A stretch of DNA of 64,000 nt from Sphingomonas sp. S2-65. GTDB taxonomy: Bacteria > Pseudomonadota > Alphaproteobacteria > Sphingomonadales > Sphingomonadaceae. The position numbers were made by a program, and so were the translations under genes. Under the pieces are notes generated by a model, which saw only the letters and a program-made list of their open reading frames with translations, was not told the DNA's origin and made no database searches. Position 1 is the first letter of the stretch. Every line of letters begins with the position of its first letter. Below are positions 1 to 7,824 of this stretch, in pieces. The stretch spans positions 3,406,501 to 3,470,500 of the forward strand of contig NZ_CP090953.1 of the NCBI RefSeq assembly GCF_021513175.1, written 5' to 3'.

Positions 1-68
1 CGACGATCTTTCGACCGCGCTGCCTGCGCACGGCGGTCTTTCCGGTTCATCATTGGAACCTCGGACAT
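1..68 (-). CDS. N-terminal fragment of an unknown protein (MNRKxRRAQAA type)
   Basis: An ATG at 68 reads leftwards on the minus strand off the window edge without a stop. The visible peptide starts MSEVPMMNRKDRRAQAARSK and is strongly basic. A GGAG lies about 12 bases before the ATG, and a second in-frame ATG pair follows at residues 6-7. An MNRKxRRA start is one I associate with TPR-containing methyltransferase or glycosyltransferase proteins of sphingomonads, but too little is visible to assign a function. Only the N-terminal 22 codons or so lie in the window. Confidence 0.45.
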   Translation of the reverse strand, partial: MSEVPMMNRKDRRAQAARSKDR

Positions 69-217
69 AGTTAGTTCCGCTCCAGGGTGCGCCTCAGTAA
101 CGGGAACCGGCCTAGCGTCTCGCGGTTCCGCTCGGGAGCGTTGTCCGATGAGCGAGGAGCGATAAGCCGACTGGCAGTCGCGGCGCATTTCGGTACGCGC
201 TTGCGCCAGCACGCAAG

Positions 218-270
218 GCCCGTCTCCGAAGTCGCCATCCGAGACGGGCTGCAACCGGCCGATTGCAGCC
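218..270. other. Two adjacent hairpins in a gene-free stretch (69-396)
   Basis: GCCCGTCTC at 218-226 pairs with GAGACGGGC at 241-249, and GGCTGCAA at 247-254 pairs with TTGCAGCC at 263-270, so the two stems touch. Neither is followed by a T run on either strand. They lie between the unknown gene at the left edge and the end of the aldo/keto reductase gene. They could be a weak terminator or part of a small repeat. The rest of 69-396 has no frame with recognisable protein content. Confidence 0.35.
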
Positions 271-396
271 CGCCTGTGTCGCCGTGGAATGGTGGCGGTT
301 TCCCATCCCGTGAAGGTTCCGATTGAACATCACGGTCGAGCGCGCAACGCCCTGATCGGCCGTAAGGAAATCCCCTCCGTGGTGGATAGGAGCCGA

Positions 397-1431
397 TCAG
401 GCAGCGCTGCGCCCGGCGAGCGGGCGGCGGCGCAGATCGGGCTGCACAATCGGCGGCGGCGAATAGGCGGCCGCTTCCAGCGGTGCGACGTCCACGCCTG
501 GCGGGACGATCGCATCGATCCGGTCGAGCAGGTCATCGCTCAGCACGACGCCCGCACCGTCGAGTAGCCCGTCGAGCTGCTCCATCGTCCGCGGGCCGAT
601 GATCGCCGCGCTGAGCGCGGGATGCGCCACCACGAAGGCGAGCGCCATGTGCATCAGCGACATGCCTGCGCTCTCCGCCAGCGGGATCAGCTGCTCGACC
701 GCATCGAGGCTGCCGGAGTCGGACATCGCCTTGGGGAAGAACTTCGCCCGGGTCGTGTCCGGCGTCTGCTGTCCCTTGCGATACCGTCCCGTCAGCATCC
801 CCTTGGCAAGCGGGCTCCACGCCATCATGCCCATGCCGTAGCGCTGGCAGGCCGGCAGTACCTCGCGCTCGATCGAGCGGTTGAGGATCGAATAAGGCGG
901 CTGCTCGGTGCGGAAGCGCGCAAGGCCGCGGCGCTCGGCGACCCATTGCGCTTCGACGATGTCGGAAGCCGGAACGGTCGAGGCGCCGATCGCGCGAACC
1001 TTGCCGGCGCGCATCAGGTCGGTCAGCACCGACAGCGTCTCCTCGATGTCGGTGTCGGGCGCGAGCCGATGGATCTGGTAGAGGTCGATATGGTCGGTCT
1101 GCAGCCGCCGCAGTGAATCCTCGACCGCGCGGGTGATCCAGCGCCGCGAGTTGCCCTGCATGTTCGGGTCGTCGCCCATCGGGCCGTGGACCTTGGTCGC
1201 GAGCACGACGCGGTCGCGCCGACCTTTCAGCGCCTTGCCGACGATCTCCTCCGACTCGCCCGCGCTGTAGCGGTCGGCCGTGTCGATGAAATTGATCCCG
1301 GCATCGAGCGCCTTGTGGATCATGGCGGTACACTCGTCATGGTCGGGATTGCCGATCCCCCCGAACATCATCGCGCCGAGGCAATAGGGGCTGACCTTGA
1401 TGCCGGTCTGGCCGAGTGGGCGGTATTGCAC
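397..1431 (-). CDS. Aldo/keto reductase
   Basis: Predicted 344-residue NADPH-dependent oxidoreductase of the AKR superfamily, a TIM barrel acting on aldehydes or ketones in the cytoplasm. The start MQYRPLGQTGIKVS is typical of the family. The catalytic tetrad is visible as Asp50 and Tyr55 (in FIDTADRY), Lys80 (ATK) and His121 (YQIHR). I chose the GTG at 1431 because an AGGAG lies six bases before it and the family's conserved N-terminus begins there. The same frame stays open for another 220 codons upstream, but that part is antisense to the TetR gene. The gene is divergent from the TetR regulator, which probably represses it through the palindrome between them. The substrate cannot be told. 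Confidence 0.88.
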   Translation of the reverse strand: MQYRPLGQTGIKVSPYCLGAMMFGGIGNPDHDECTAMIHKALDAGINFIDTADRYSAGESEEIVGKALKGRRDRVVLATKVHGPMGDDPNMQGNSRRWITRAVEDSLRRLQTDHIDLYQIHRLAPDTDIEETLSVLTDLMRAGKVRAIGASTVPASDIVEAQWVAERRGLARFRTEQPPYSILNRSIEREVLPACQRYGMGMMAWSPLAKGMLTGRYRKGQQTPDTTRAKFFPKAMSDSGSLDAVEQLIPLAESAGMSLMHMALAFVVAHPALSAAIIGPRTMEQLDGLLDGAGVVLSDDLLDRIDAIVPPGVDVAPLEAAAYSPPPIVQPDLRRRPLAGRSAA

Positions 1432-1500
1432 GGCAATCTCCTGTGCTGGCGATCCTTGCCGCCATCGCTCCAGTGCGGTAGCAGGTAAACGGAACGCGAT

Positions 1501-1536
1501 CCACTTAATACGGAACGTGTTCCGTTTAGTAAGTGG
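1501..1536. promoter_or_regulatory. TetR operator overlapping divergent promoters
   Basis: ACGGAAC at 1510-1516 and GTTCCGT at 1519-1525 form a perfect inverted repeat around a GT centre. It is nested in a second repeat, CCACTTA (1501-1507) and TAAGTGG (1530-1536). A plausible plus-strand promoter is TTAATA (1505-1510), 16 bases, TAGTAA (1527-1532). Read on the other strand the same two hexamers give TTACTA, 16 bases, TATTAA, pointing at the reductase. A further AAACGGAAC half-site is at about 1487. The promoter boxes are inferred by eye. Confidence 0.7.
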
Positions 1537-1542
1537 AATCCG

Positions 1543-2157
1543 ATGGCCGACCGATCGACCGACCGAGATACCGGGGATGCGCGACCCGCTGGGCGCCGCG
1601 TGCGCGCCGATGCACAACGGAATCTGGTCACTCTTTTGAAGGCCGCCAAAGAGGTGTTCGCCGAGGGCGGCGTCGATGCGCCAGTGCGCGACATTGCCGA
1701 ACGGGCCGGGGTCGGCGTCGGCACGGTGTATCGGCACTTTCCGCGCCGCCCCGATCTCATCGCCGCCGTCTTCGCTCAGGAACTGGACAGCTGCGCCGAT
1801 GCGGCGGATGCTCTCGCGGCGACCCATCCCCCGTTTGAGGCGCTCGCGCTGTGGATGCGCAATTTCGTCGATCTCGCGGCCACCAAACACGGCCTTGCGC
1901 AGGCGCTGCACTCCGGCGATCCCGCCTTCGACGCGCTTCCCGCGCGCCGCGAGCAACGTCTCCGGCCCGCATTCCGGAAATTGTTCGAAGCGGCAGCGGC
2001 GGCGGGAGTCATCGCAAGCGAGATCGAGCCCGACGAATTCCTCAACGCCGCGGCGAGCCTGTGCATGGCCGCACGGGATGGTCATACCGAAGCCGCGCAA
2101 CGCGTGGTCGCGACGCTCGTAAATGGGCTCCGCTATGGCGTGAAAGACGGCGCCTAA
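1543..2157 (+). CDS. TetR-family transcriptional regulator
   Basis: Predicted 204-residue repressor. Residues about 25-75 form a TetR helix-turn-helix with the usual signature, including IAERAGVGVGTVYRHFPRRP and the following LIAAVF. The C-terminal half is a helical ligand-binding and dimer domain that names no ligand. It starts 17 bases downstream of the nearest palindrome arm and is divergent from the aldo/keto reductase, so autoregulation and control of the reductase are likely. About 128 bases follow before the convergent AraC gene ends. Confidence 0.88.
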   Translation: MADRSTDRDTGDARPAGRRVRADAQRNLVTLLKAAKEVFAEGGVDAPVRDIAERAGVGVGTVYRHFPRRPDLIAAVFAQELDSCADAADALAATHPPFEALALWMRNFVDLAATKHGLAQALHSGDPAFDALPARREQRLRPAFRKLFEAAAAAGVIASEIEPDEFLNAAASLCMAARDGHTEAAQRVVATLVNGLRYGVKDGA

Positions 2158-2285
2158 ATTGCCGGTTCGCGGTTCGACACGGTTGCCTGGGCACAGTTGA
2201 ATCTTGACCAGCGCGCACTGTGAGCGGCCGCTACTCCATTTCTATGACCGCAAGGCGCGCGGGCTGGCGGCGCGTCGCTCGGCCG

Positions 2286-3179
2286 TCACGAACAAGATCG
2301 CCTATATTTTTGGGGCGTCGTACCCGTGGCTCGCCGAAATGCCCGAGTGAAGTTGGCTTGCGAGGAGAAGCAGCAGGATAGCGCAACTTCGTAGAGGCTT
2401 GCGTGGCCGGAGGCGAGTAGCGCCTTTGCATGCTCCAGGCGCATGCGAGCGAGATGGCGGCCGGGGGTCGTGCCGACCCGATTGTGGAACATGCGGATGA
2501 AGTGAAACTGGCTGAGGCAAGCAACAGCGGCAAGATCCTCGATACCAAGTTCGGCATCCAGATGTGCAGCCATGTAGTCGAGCACACGTCGCAGGCGCCG
2601 GTCGTCGAGCCCGTGCCGGGTTTCCAGTCTGGTCAGCCGGTCGATGCCGGTTTCGGAATAAGACTGTACCAGCCTCGTCGTGAGCGACAATGCGAGCGAC
2701 TCTGCCAACACCCGTCCCGCTGCCGTGGGCGCGCGCAATTCGTTGAGAAGGGTCATCCCGATCTCTCGGATCAGGCTGTCGTTGACGTCCGCCAAATAGC
2801 GGATGTGGTCGGCGCGCACTGTCGCGCCGCCGAGCAGATCCGACAGATCGTCGAAGCGTGCCGACGGAAGATAGACGTGCAGGCAGTCGTGCCATTCGAC
2901 CAGCGAGATCTCCTCCTCGCGCACGCCTGCCGGACACGTCCAGATGGTGCCGCGGGTGACTGCGGTCCTCTGCCTGAGCCCGTTGCCGCAGCGCGTTACG
3001 ACCGCGCCCGGATGGCTGTCGATGGCAATGCCGATTTCTGTCTGTGCCAAGTCGAAAGCGGGAATGTCTCCGGCGGGATGATGCCGCAATTCGGCTGCCA
3101 CTCCAGACCAGGCGCAGCCCAGAGCGGTGCCAAGCACCCCAGCGCCGTATTTGCGGCGACCATGATCATAGAGATCCAT
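2286..3179 (-). CDS. AraC-family transcriptional regulator
   Basis: Predicted 297-residue regulator. The last 100 residues carry the two AraC helix-turn-helix motifs (LAAVACLSQFHFIRMF and, after a linker, ALSCCFSSQANFTRAFRRAT). The N-terminal part is a sensor domain of the type that begins with a conserved HPAG and WHDCLHVYLP stretch. I chose the ATG at 3179 (MDLYDHGRRKYG); the frame continues upstream to about 3410 but that stretch is cysteine-rich and unlike the family. The Shine-Dalgarno is weak. The gene is divergent from the quinone-oxidoreductase gene and probably controls it. The effector is unknown. Confidence 0.85.
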   Translation of the reverse strand: MDLYDHGRRKYGAGVLGTALGCAWSGVAAELRHHPAGDIPAFDLAQTEIGIAIDSHPGAVVTRCGNGLRQRTAVTRGTIWTCPAGVREEEISLVEWHDCLHVYLPSARFDDLSDLLGGATVRADHIRYLADVNDSLIREIGMTLLNELRAPTAAGRVLAESLALSLTTRLVQSYSETGIDRLTRLETRHGLDDRRLRRVLDYMAAHLDAELGIEDLAAVACLSQFHFIRMFHNRVGTTPGRHLARMRLEHAKALLASGHASLYEVALSCCFSSQANFTRAFRRATGTTPQKYRRSCS

Positions 3180-3330
3180 CGCGCTATCATCGTGACAGTA
3201 AAGCAAGAGATGCGCATCCGCTCTTTGGGTCGCCTGCGAAATAACGCAATTTGGGAACAAAGGACCGCAGCCGAGCCACAGAAGCACGTGCTGGAAAAGA
3301 CTAAAGCCGATCTTCGTCAAGGAGGTTCGA

Positions 3331-3393
3331 ATGGCTGCGGTTTCGCAACACGTCGATATTGCCTTGAGCCAAAAGGGGGAGCGACTGCGGTGA
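3331..3393 (+). CDS. Candidate 20-residue leader peptide
   Basis: An ATG at 3331 follows an almost ideal ribosome binding site (AAGGAGG, 3319-3325) and opens a 20-codon frame starting MAAVSQHVDIALS. Its TGA (3391-3393) overlaps the GTG start of the oxidoreductase (3390-3392) as GTGA, the usual sign of translational coupling. It could be a leader peptide controlling or boosting translation of the next gene, or the N-terminal stub of a lost gene. No homology is claimed. Confidence 0.45.
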   Translation: MAAVSQHVDIALSQKGERLR

Positions 3394-4310
3394 AGGCTGT
3401 CCGGGTACACGCATTCGGCGGGCTTGAAGCCATGATCTATGAGGAAGTGCCGCGACCCATCCCGGGAGCAGGCCAGGTCCTCGTCAAGGTTGCCGCGGCG
3501 GGCGTTGGGCCTTGGGACCTTTGGGTCCGCTCAGGACGCAGCGTGCTGCCCCAGCCCTTACCACTTACACTGGGCGCAGACCTGTCGGGCGTCGTCGAGG
3601 CGACCGGAGCCGGCGTCACGAACTTCGCGCCGGGGTCCGCAATCTATGGCGCGACCAATGCGCGCTTCACGGGCGCCTATGCCGAATATGCAATTGCCGA
3701 CGCGAGCATGATCGCCGAGCGCGCGATAGCGCTTGGCGACGTGGAAGCAGCGTCGGTGCCGGTCATCGCATGCACTGCGCTCCAGATGGTGTTCGAACAT
3801 GCCGGCGTCGACGCTGGTCAGACGGTGGTGGTGATCGGCGGCGCAGGCAATGTGGGTGCCTATGCAGTCCAGCTTGCGCTTCTCGCTGGCGCGCAGGTCG
3901 TAGCAATCGGCCGCGCCCACGAACTGGACCGCATCGCGGCAACGGGTGCCGTCGCAGTAGAAGCCGGCACTGCCATACCCGAGCGCTTCATGGGCGCCGC
4001 GGACGCCGTGATAGATACCGTGGGGGGCGACTCGCTGGCGGATGCGTTCGCGTGGCTGCGCACGGGCGGCGTACTCGTCTCCTCAGTCGCGGAGCCGGAT
4101 CAGGAGCTCGCGAGGCGTCATAAGGTCCGCGCCCAATTCATGCTGGTCGCGGTCACGACCCACAAACTGATCCAGCTCGCAGACCTGTTCGCCGCTGGGG
4201 ACCTGCAGGCGCGCGTCGGTGCGGTGCTTGAACTTTCCGACGCGCGCCGCGCCCACGCCATGATCGAGGCCGGCACGGCCCCGCCGGGCAAGCTGGTGCT
4301 CGTCCCCTGA
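3390..4310 (+). CDS. Quinone oxidoreductase-like NADP-dependent dehydrogenase
   Basis: Predicted 306-residue member of the zinc-free branch of the medium-chain dehydrogenases (quinone oxidoreductase type), which reduces enones or quinones with NADPH. The N-terminal GroES-like domain starts MKAVRVHAFGGLEAMIYEEV. The Rossmann motif VVVIGGAGNVGAYAVQLA is near residues 147-164. The cysteine ligands of the zinc enzymes are absent. The GTG start at 3390 has GGGGGAG upstream and overlaps the stop of a short leader frame. A small gene of unknown function follows after 26 bases, probably on the same transcript. Control by the divergent AraC regulator is likely from position. Confidence 0.85.
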   Translation: MKAVRVHAFGGLEAMIYEEVPRPIPGAGQVLVKVAAAGVGPWDLWVRSGRSVLPQPLPLTLGADLSGVVEATGAGVTNFAPGSAIYGATNARFTGAYAEYAIADASMIAERAIALGDVEAASVPVIACTALQMVFEHAGVDAGQTVVVIGGAGNVGAYAVQLALLAGAQVVAIGRAHELDRIAATGAVAVEAGTAIPERFMGAADAVIDTVGGDSLADAFAWLRTGGVLVSSVAEPDQELARRHKVRAQFMLVAVTTHKLIQLADLFAAGDLQARVGAVLELSDARRAHAMIEAGTAPPGKLVLVP

Positions 4311-4336
4311 ACGTCGCTTGCTGTAAAGGAAACCCG

Positions 4337-4624
4337 ATGACCCAGGTTCCCACGACACCGCTTGTCCCCGGCAACAGTTTGCTGACGGCGTCTCCTGAAG
4401 AGGGACGCGCATTGGCGATGATGCTCGCCAGGCACTCGGTGCACGCGATGCAGCACGAACTGGAAGTGTTGCAGAATGGCCGTTCGCAATATGCGCACGA
4501 CCCTTTCGGACTGATCGCGGCGAGCCACGTCATCGCAGTCGAGTTCGCAACGATCGCCGCCGCAAACGACTATTGGCGCGCCGCCGGGGCGGAAGGCCCC
4601 TGCGCGTCGACCCCAGGGAAATAA
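4337..4624 (+). CDS. Hypothetical protein, 95 residues
   Basis: A short protein starting MTQVPTTPLVPGNSLL, with an AAAGGAAA ribosome binding site eight bases before the ATG. The middle part looks like one or two helices and the end is alanine-rich. I see no signal peptide, membrane segment or known motif. It follows the oxidoreductase by 26 bases, so it is probably in the same AraC-linked transcript. I do not recognise the family. Confidence 0.65.
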   Translation: MTQVPTTPLVPGNSLLTASPEEGRALAMMLARHSVHAMQHELEVLQNGRSQYAHDPFGLIAASHVIAVEFATIAAANDYWRAAGAEGPCASTPGK

Positions 4625-4709
4625 ATCTCGGACGAATGTGGTTCACACGCTTTCGCTTTGCGGTAAGCTCCAGGCGACGTGGCGAAGACCACGCGAAGGG
4701 AGAGAGGCG

Positions 4710-5156
4710 ATGAGGATCACGCGTCGCGACGTGGCAGTGGCATCGGGCGCCGCACTGGCCACCTGCGCCATGGCTGCAGTCGCGCAGACCGCGCCCGCCA
4801 GGCTTGGACCGGCGGTGTTCGACTGGCGCACGATGGCGGTGCAGACGACGGATGTCGGCGCCGTCCGCAACCTCGTTCGACAGCCCACCGCGACGCTCGA
4901 CGAGCTCGAGATGCACGTCACGACTCTGAACCCGGGACGCGCATCCCACCCGCCGCACACCCACCCCAACGAGGAGCTGGTGATCGTTCGCGAAGGTACG
5001 GTCGAGGTTCTCAGCGGCGGCGCTTGGAAGCGCATCGGCCCAGGCTCGGTGATCTTCAACGCGTCCAACTCGCCCCACGCGCTGCGCAATGTCGGCGGCA
5101 CCCCGGCGACGTATCACGTGATCAACTGGAAGACTTCCGCCACGCCCGCGCGCTAG
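4710..5156 (+). CDS. Exported cupin-domain protein
   Basis: Predicted 148-residue single-domain cupin. The N-terminus MRITRRDVAVASGAAL has a twin-arginine type export signal ending near residue 26, so it should work in the periplasm. The cupin metal-site motif appears as HPPHTHPNEELVIVREG (two or three histidines plus glutamate), and the second motif as NSPHALRNVG. The start is set by GGAGAGAG before the ATG. It precedes the first Gfo/Idh gene by nine bases. Cupins next to sugar oxidoreductases are often isomerases or binding proteins, but the exact role here is not visible. Confidence 0.8.
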   Translation: MRITRRDVAVASGAALATCAMAAVAQTAPARLGPAVFDWRTMAVQTTDVGAVRNLVRQPTATLDELEMHVTTLNPGRASHPPHTHPNEELVIVREGTVEVLSGGAWKRIGPGSVIFNASNSPHALRNVGGTPATYHVINWKTSATPAR

Positions 5157-5165
5157 GAGACCTGC

Positions 5166-6323
5166 ATGCACCGTCGCACGATGCTCACGGGGGTGGGAAT
5201 GGCGGGGATCACCGCCGCGCTTCCTGCCGAACTGCTCGCCCAGTCCGTGAGCCAGGGCAATGCCGTGTCGGCTGATGCCGCGCCGGCCCAGCCGGAGCCC
5301 ACCGCGAAGCACCGCATCAAATTTGGCGTGATCGGTCTCGACCACGCCCACATCTATGGCATGACGGACGCGATGATCCGCGGCGGCGGAACCCCGGCCG
5401 CGTTCTTCGCCACCGATCCCAAGCAGATCGCTACGTTTCAGAAGCGATACGGCAACGGCGTAAAGCTCGCTCGAACCGAAGAGGAGATTCTGGACGACAA
5501 GGCGATCCAGCTGATCGTCGGCGCGCCGATCCCCGATCTGCGCGCGCCGCTCGGGATCCGCGCAATGCGGGCGGGCAAGGACTATCTGGGGGACAAGCCC
5601 GCGATCACCAGCCTGGAGCAGCTTGCCGACGTTCGCCGCGCGGTCACCGAAACGGGCCGCAAGTTCGCCATCATGTACTCCGAGCGGCTGGAGGTGCGCG
5701 CGGCGGTGCATGCCGGCGACCTCGTCGCGCAGGGTGCGATCGGCAAGGTCATCCAGGCCGTCAATCTCGCGCCGCACCGCGTGAGCGCGCCCACCCGCCC
5801 GGACTGGTTCTGGGACAAGGCGCGCTATGGCGGCATATTGACCGACATCGGCAGCCACCAGGCCGACCAGTTCCTGTTCTACACCGGCTCGACCTCGGCG
5901 CAGGTGGTCGCCGCGCAGACCGGCAACCTCCATTGGCCGGGCAAGCCGCAGTTCGAAGATTTCGGCGACATGATGGTCACCGGCAATGGCGGCACCGGCT
6001 ATATCCGCGTCGACTGGTTCACCCCCGATGGACTTCCGACCTGGGGGGACGGGCGGCTGTTCCTGGTCGGGACCGAGGGTTCGATCGAGCTGCGCAAATA
6101 TGTCGATGTGGCCGGAAGGCCGGGTGGCAACCACCTGTTCCTCACGGACAAGACGGGCGTGCGCTATATCGATTGCTCGAAGGTGCCCCTGCCGTTCGGC
6201 GCACAGTTCGTGACCGACGTGGTCGAACGCACGTCGACCGCCCAGAACCAGGCGCAGGCGCTGCTCGCCGCTGAACTGGTGCTCACTGCGCAAAAAAATG
6301 CCACCCGGCCCAAATTGTCCTGA
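5166..6323 (+). CDS. Exported Gfo/Idh/MocA-family oxidoreductase (first)
   Basis: Predicted 385-residue NAD(P)-dependent sugar or cyclitol oxidoreductase with a short twin-arginine-like signal (MHRRTMLTGVGMAG) and a probable cleavage near residue 26. The Rossmann start is FGVIGLDHAHIYG, a variant of the usual GxGxxG. The catalytic lysine motif of the family (EKP) appears here as DKPA near residue 146. The C-terminal domain holds DIGSHQADQFL, matching the family's DxGxH motif. It follows the cupin by nine bases and is 13 bases before a second Gfo/Idh gene. Substrate is unknown; exported members of the family can oxidise sugars or glycosides. Confidence 0.82.
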   Translation: MHRRTMLTGVGMAGITAALPAELLAQSVSQGNAVSADAAPAQPEPTAKHRIKFGVIGLDHAHIYGMTDAMIRGGGTPAAFFATDPKQIATFQKRYGNGVKLARTEEEILDDKAIQLIVGAPIPDLRAPLGIRAMRAGKDYLGDKPAITSLEQLADVRRAVTETGRKFAIMYSERLEVRAAVHAGDLVAQGAIGKVIQAVNLAPHRVSAPTRPDWFWDKARYGGILTDIGSHQADQFLFYTGSTSAQVVAAQTGNLHWPGKPQFEDFGDMMVTGNGGTGYIRVDWFTPDGLPTWGDGRLFLVGTEGSIELRKYVDVAGRPGGNHLFLTDKTGVRYIDCSKVPLPFGAQFVTDVVERTSTAQNQAQALLAAELVLTAQKNATRPKLS

Positions 6324-6336
6324 AGGGAAGAGGAAC

Positions 6337-7689
6337 ATGCAGTTTTCCCGACGCGGAGTCCTGAAGTCCGGCGCAGCGCTCGCTGCGCCGACCATCGTCC
6401 CGGCGAGCGTGTTCGGCCAGAACGCGCCCTCGAACCGGATCACCATCGGCGCCATCGGCGTCGGCCGTATCTCGCGCATCCACGACATGAAGGAAGTCCA
6501 CAAACATGCCGACGCGCAGATCGTCGCCGTGTGCGACGTCGATACGATCCGCCTCGGCGCCGGCAAGGAATTGGTCGACGCGCGCTATACCGCGAGCACC
6601 GGCAAGCCCTATTCGGGCACGCGGATGTATCATGACTATCGCGAGTTGCTCGCCAGCCGTGACATCGACGCGGTGCTGATCTCCACGCCCGACCATCAGC
6701 ACGCGCCCCAGGCGGTGCATGCGGTGCGTGCCGGCAAGCATGTCTATCTCCAAAAGCCCGCCGCCCTAACGATCCCCGAGGGCCGGGCGATGGCCGACGC
6801 GGTCAAGGCGAGCGGGAAGGTCCTTCAGATCGGTTCGCAGCAGCGTGGGCAGGACCCGTGGCCGCAATTCCACCGCGCCTGCGAGCTTGTCCGCAACGGT
6901 CGCATCGGCAGGATCCGCCATGTCGAAGTCGGGCTGCCGGGCGATCCTTCGGGTCCGCCGGCGCCGCCGGAACCGGTGCCGTCGAACCTCAACTACGACG
7001 CCTGGCTCGGCACCACGCCCGAGATTCCATATACCGAGATCGGCGTGCATCCGCAGGACTCGTTTGAGGGTCGTCCGGGCTGGCTGCGCCTCGAGCAGTT
7101 CGGCGCCGGGATGATTACTGGCTGGGGCTCGCACCATATCGACACTGCCCATTGGGGCATGGACATGGAGCATTCGGGCCCGATCGAGATCTGGGGCAGG
7201 GCCGAGTTCCCGAAGAGCGGGCTGTGGAACGTTCATGGCGCGTTCGAAACCCATGCGCGCTACGCCAATGGCGTTACGATGACCGTGTCGGGCGCGCTGC
7301 CCAACGGAATCAAGTTCATCGGCGACAAGGGGTGGATCTTCGTCACCCGAAGCGGCGCGGTGACGGCCAGCGATCCCGGCGCGGCGCAGGTCGAACCGCT
7401 TCACGCGTCCGATCCCAAGATCCTGACCAGCGTGATCGGCCCGAACGAAGTGCACTTGCTCAAGGTTTCCGAACAGCACCGCAACTGGCTCGACGCGATC
7501 CGTACCGGCGCTCCGTTGAGTGCGCCTGCCGAGATCGGCCATCGCTCCTTGTCGACCTGCCTGCTGCATTGGACGGCGATGAAGACCCAGCGCCGCCTGA
7601 AATGGGATCCGAAGGCCGAGCGCTTCTCAGGCGACGACGCCGCCAATGCGATGCTGAGCCGCCCGCAACGGGCGCGATACGCGATCTAG
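6337..7689 (+). CDS. Exported Gfo/Idh/MocA-family oxidoreductase (second)
   Basis: Predicted 450-residue oxidoreductase starting MQFSRRGVLKSGAALA, a Tat-type signal ending at about residue 28. The Rossmann motif is IGAIGVGRISR. The family's lysine motif is in GKHVYLQKPAALTIPEGRAM, and the C-terminal domain has GSHHIDTAHWGMDM. This longer form with an LQKP motif is the one common in exported bacterial oxidoreductases. The start follows GGAAGAGGAAC. It lies 13 bases after the first paralogue, from which it differs strongly in sequence, so the pair may act in successive or opposite steps on one substrate. No terminator is obvious before the receptor gene downstream. Confidence 0.84.
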   Translation: MQFSRRGVLKSGAALAAPTIVPASVFGQNAPSNRITIGAIGVGRISRIHDMKEVHKHADAQIVAVCDVDTIRLGAGKELVDARYTASTGKPYSGTRMYHDYRELLASRDIDAVLISTPDHQHAPQAVHAVRAGKHVYLQKPAALTIPEGRAMADAVKASGKVLQIGSQQRGQDPWPQFHRACELVRNGRIGRIRHVEVGLPGDPSGPPAPPEPVPSNLNYDAWLGTTPEIPYTEIGVHPQDSFEGRPGWLRLEQFGAGMITGWGSHHIDTAHWGMDMEHSGPIEIWGRAEFPKSGLWNVHGAFETHARYANGVTMTVSGALPNGIKFIGDKGWIFVTRSGAVTASDPGAAQVEPLHASDPKILTSVIGPNEVHLLKVSEQHRNWLDAIRTGAPLSAPAEIGHRSLSTCLLHWTAMKTQRRLKWDPKAERFSGDDAANAMLSRPQRARYAI

Positions 7690-7824
7690 CGACGACCTCG
7701 GAACTTCGATCACGGTTGGGGTCCCGCAGATCGGCGTGCGATGCATGTTAGTATCCGTGGCTGTCACGAACGCTTCACATCCATTGTCCAGCAGCCCTGA
7801 GACCAAACTCGGGGGAACACGAAC

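Noticed and set aside
1432..2100. N-terminal extension of the aldo/keto reductase
   Set aside because: The frame is open, but the extension is antisense to the TetR gene and unlike any AKR; a good ribosome site stands before the GTG at 1431.
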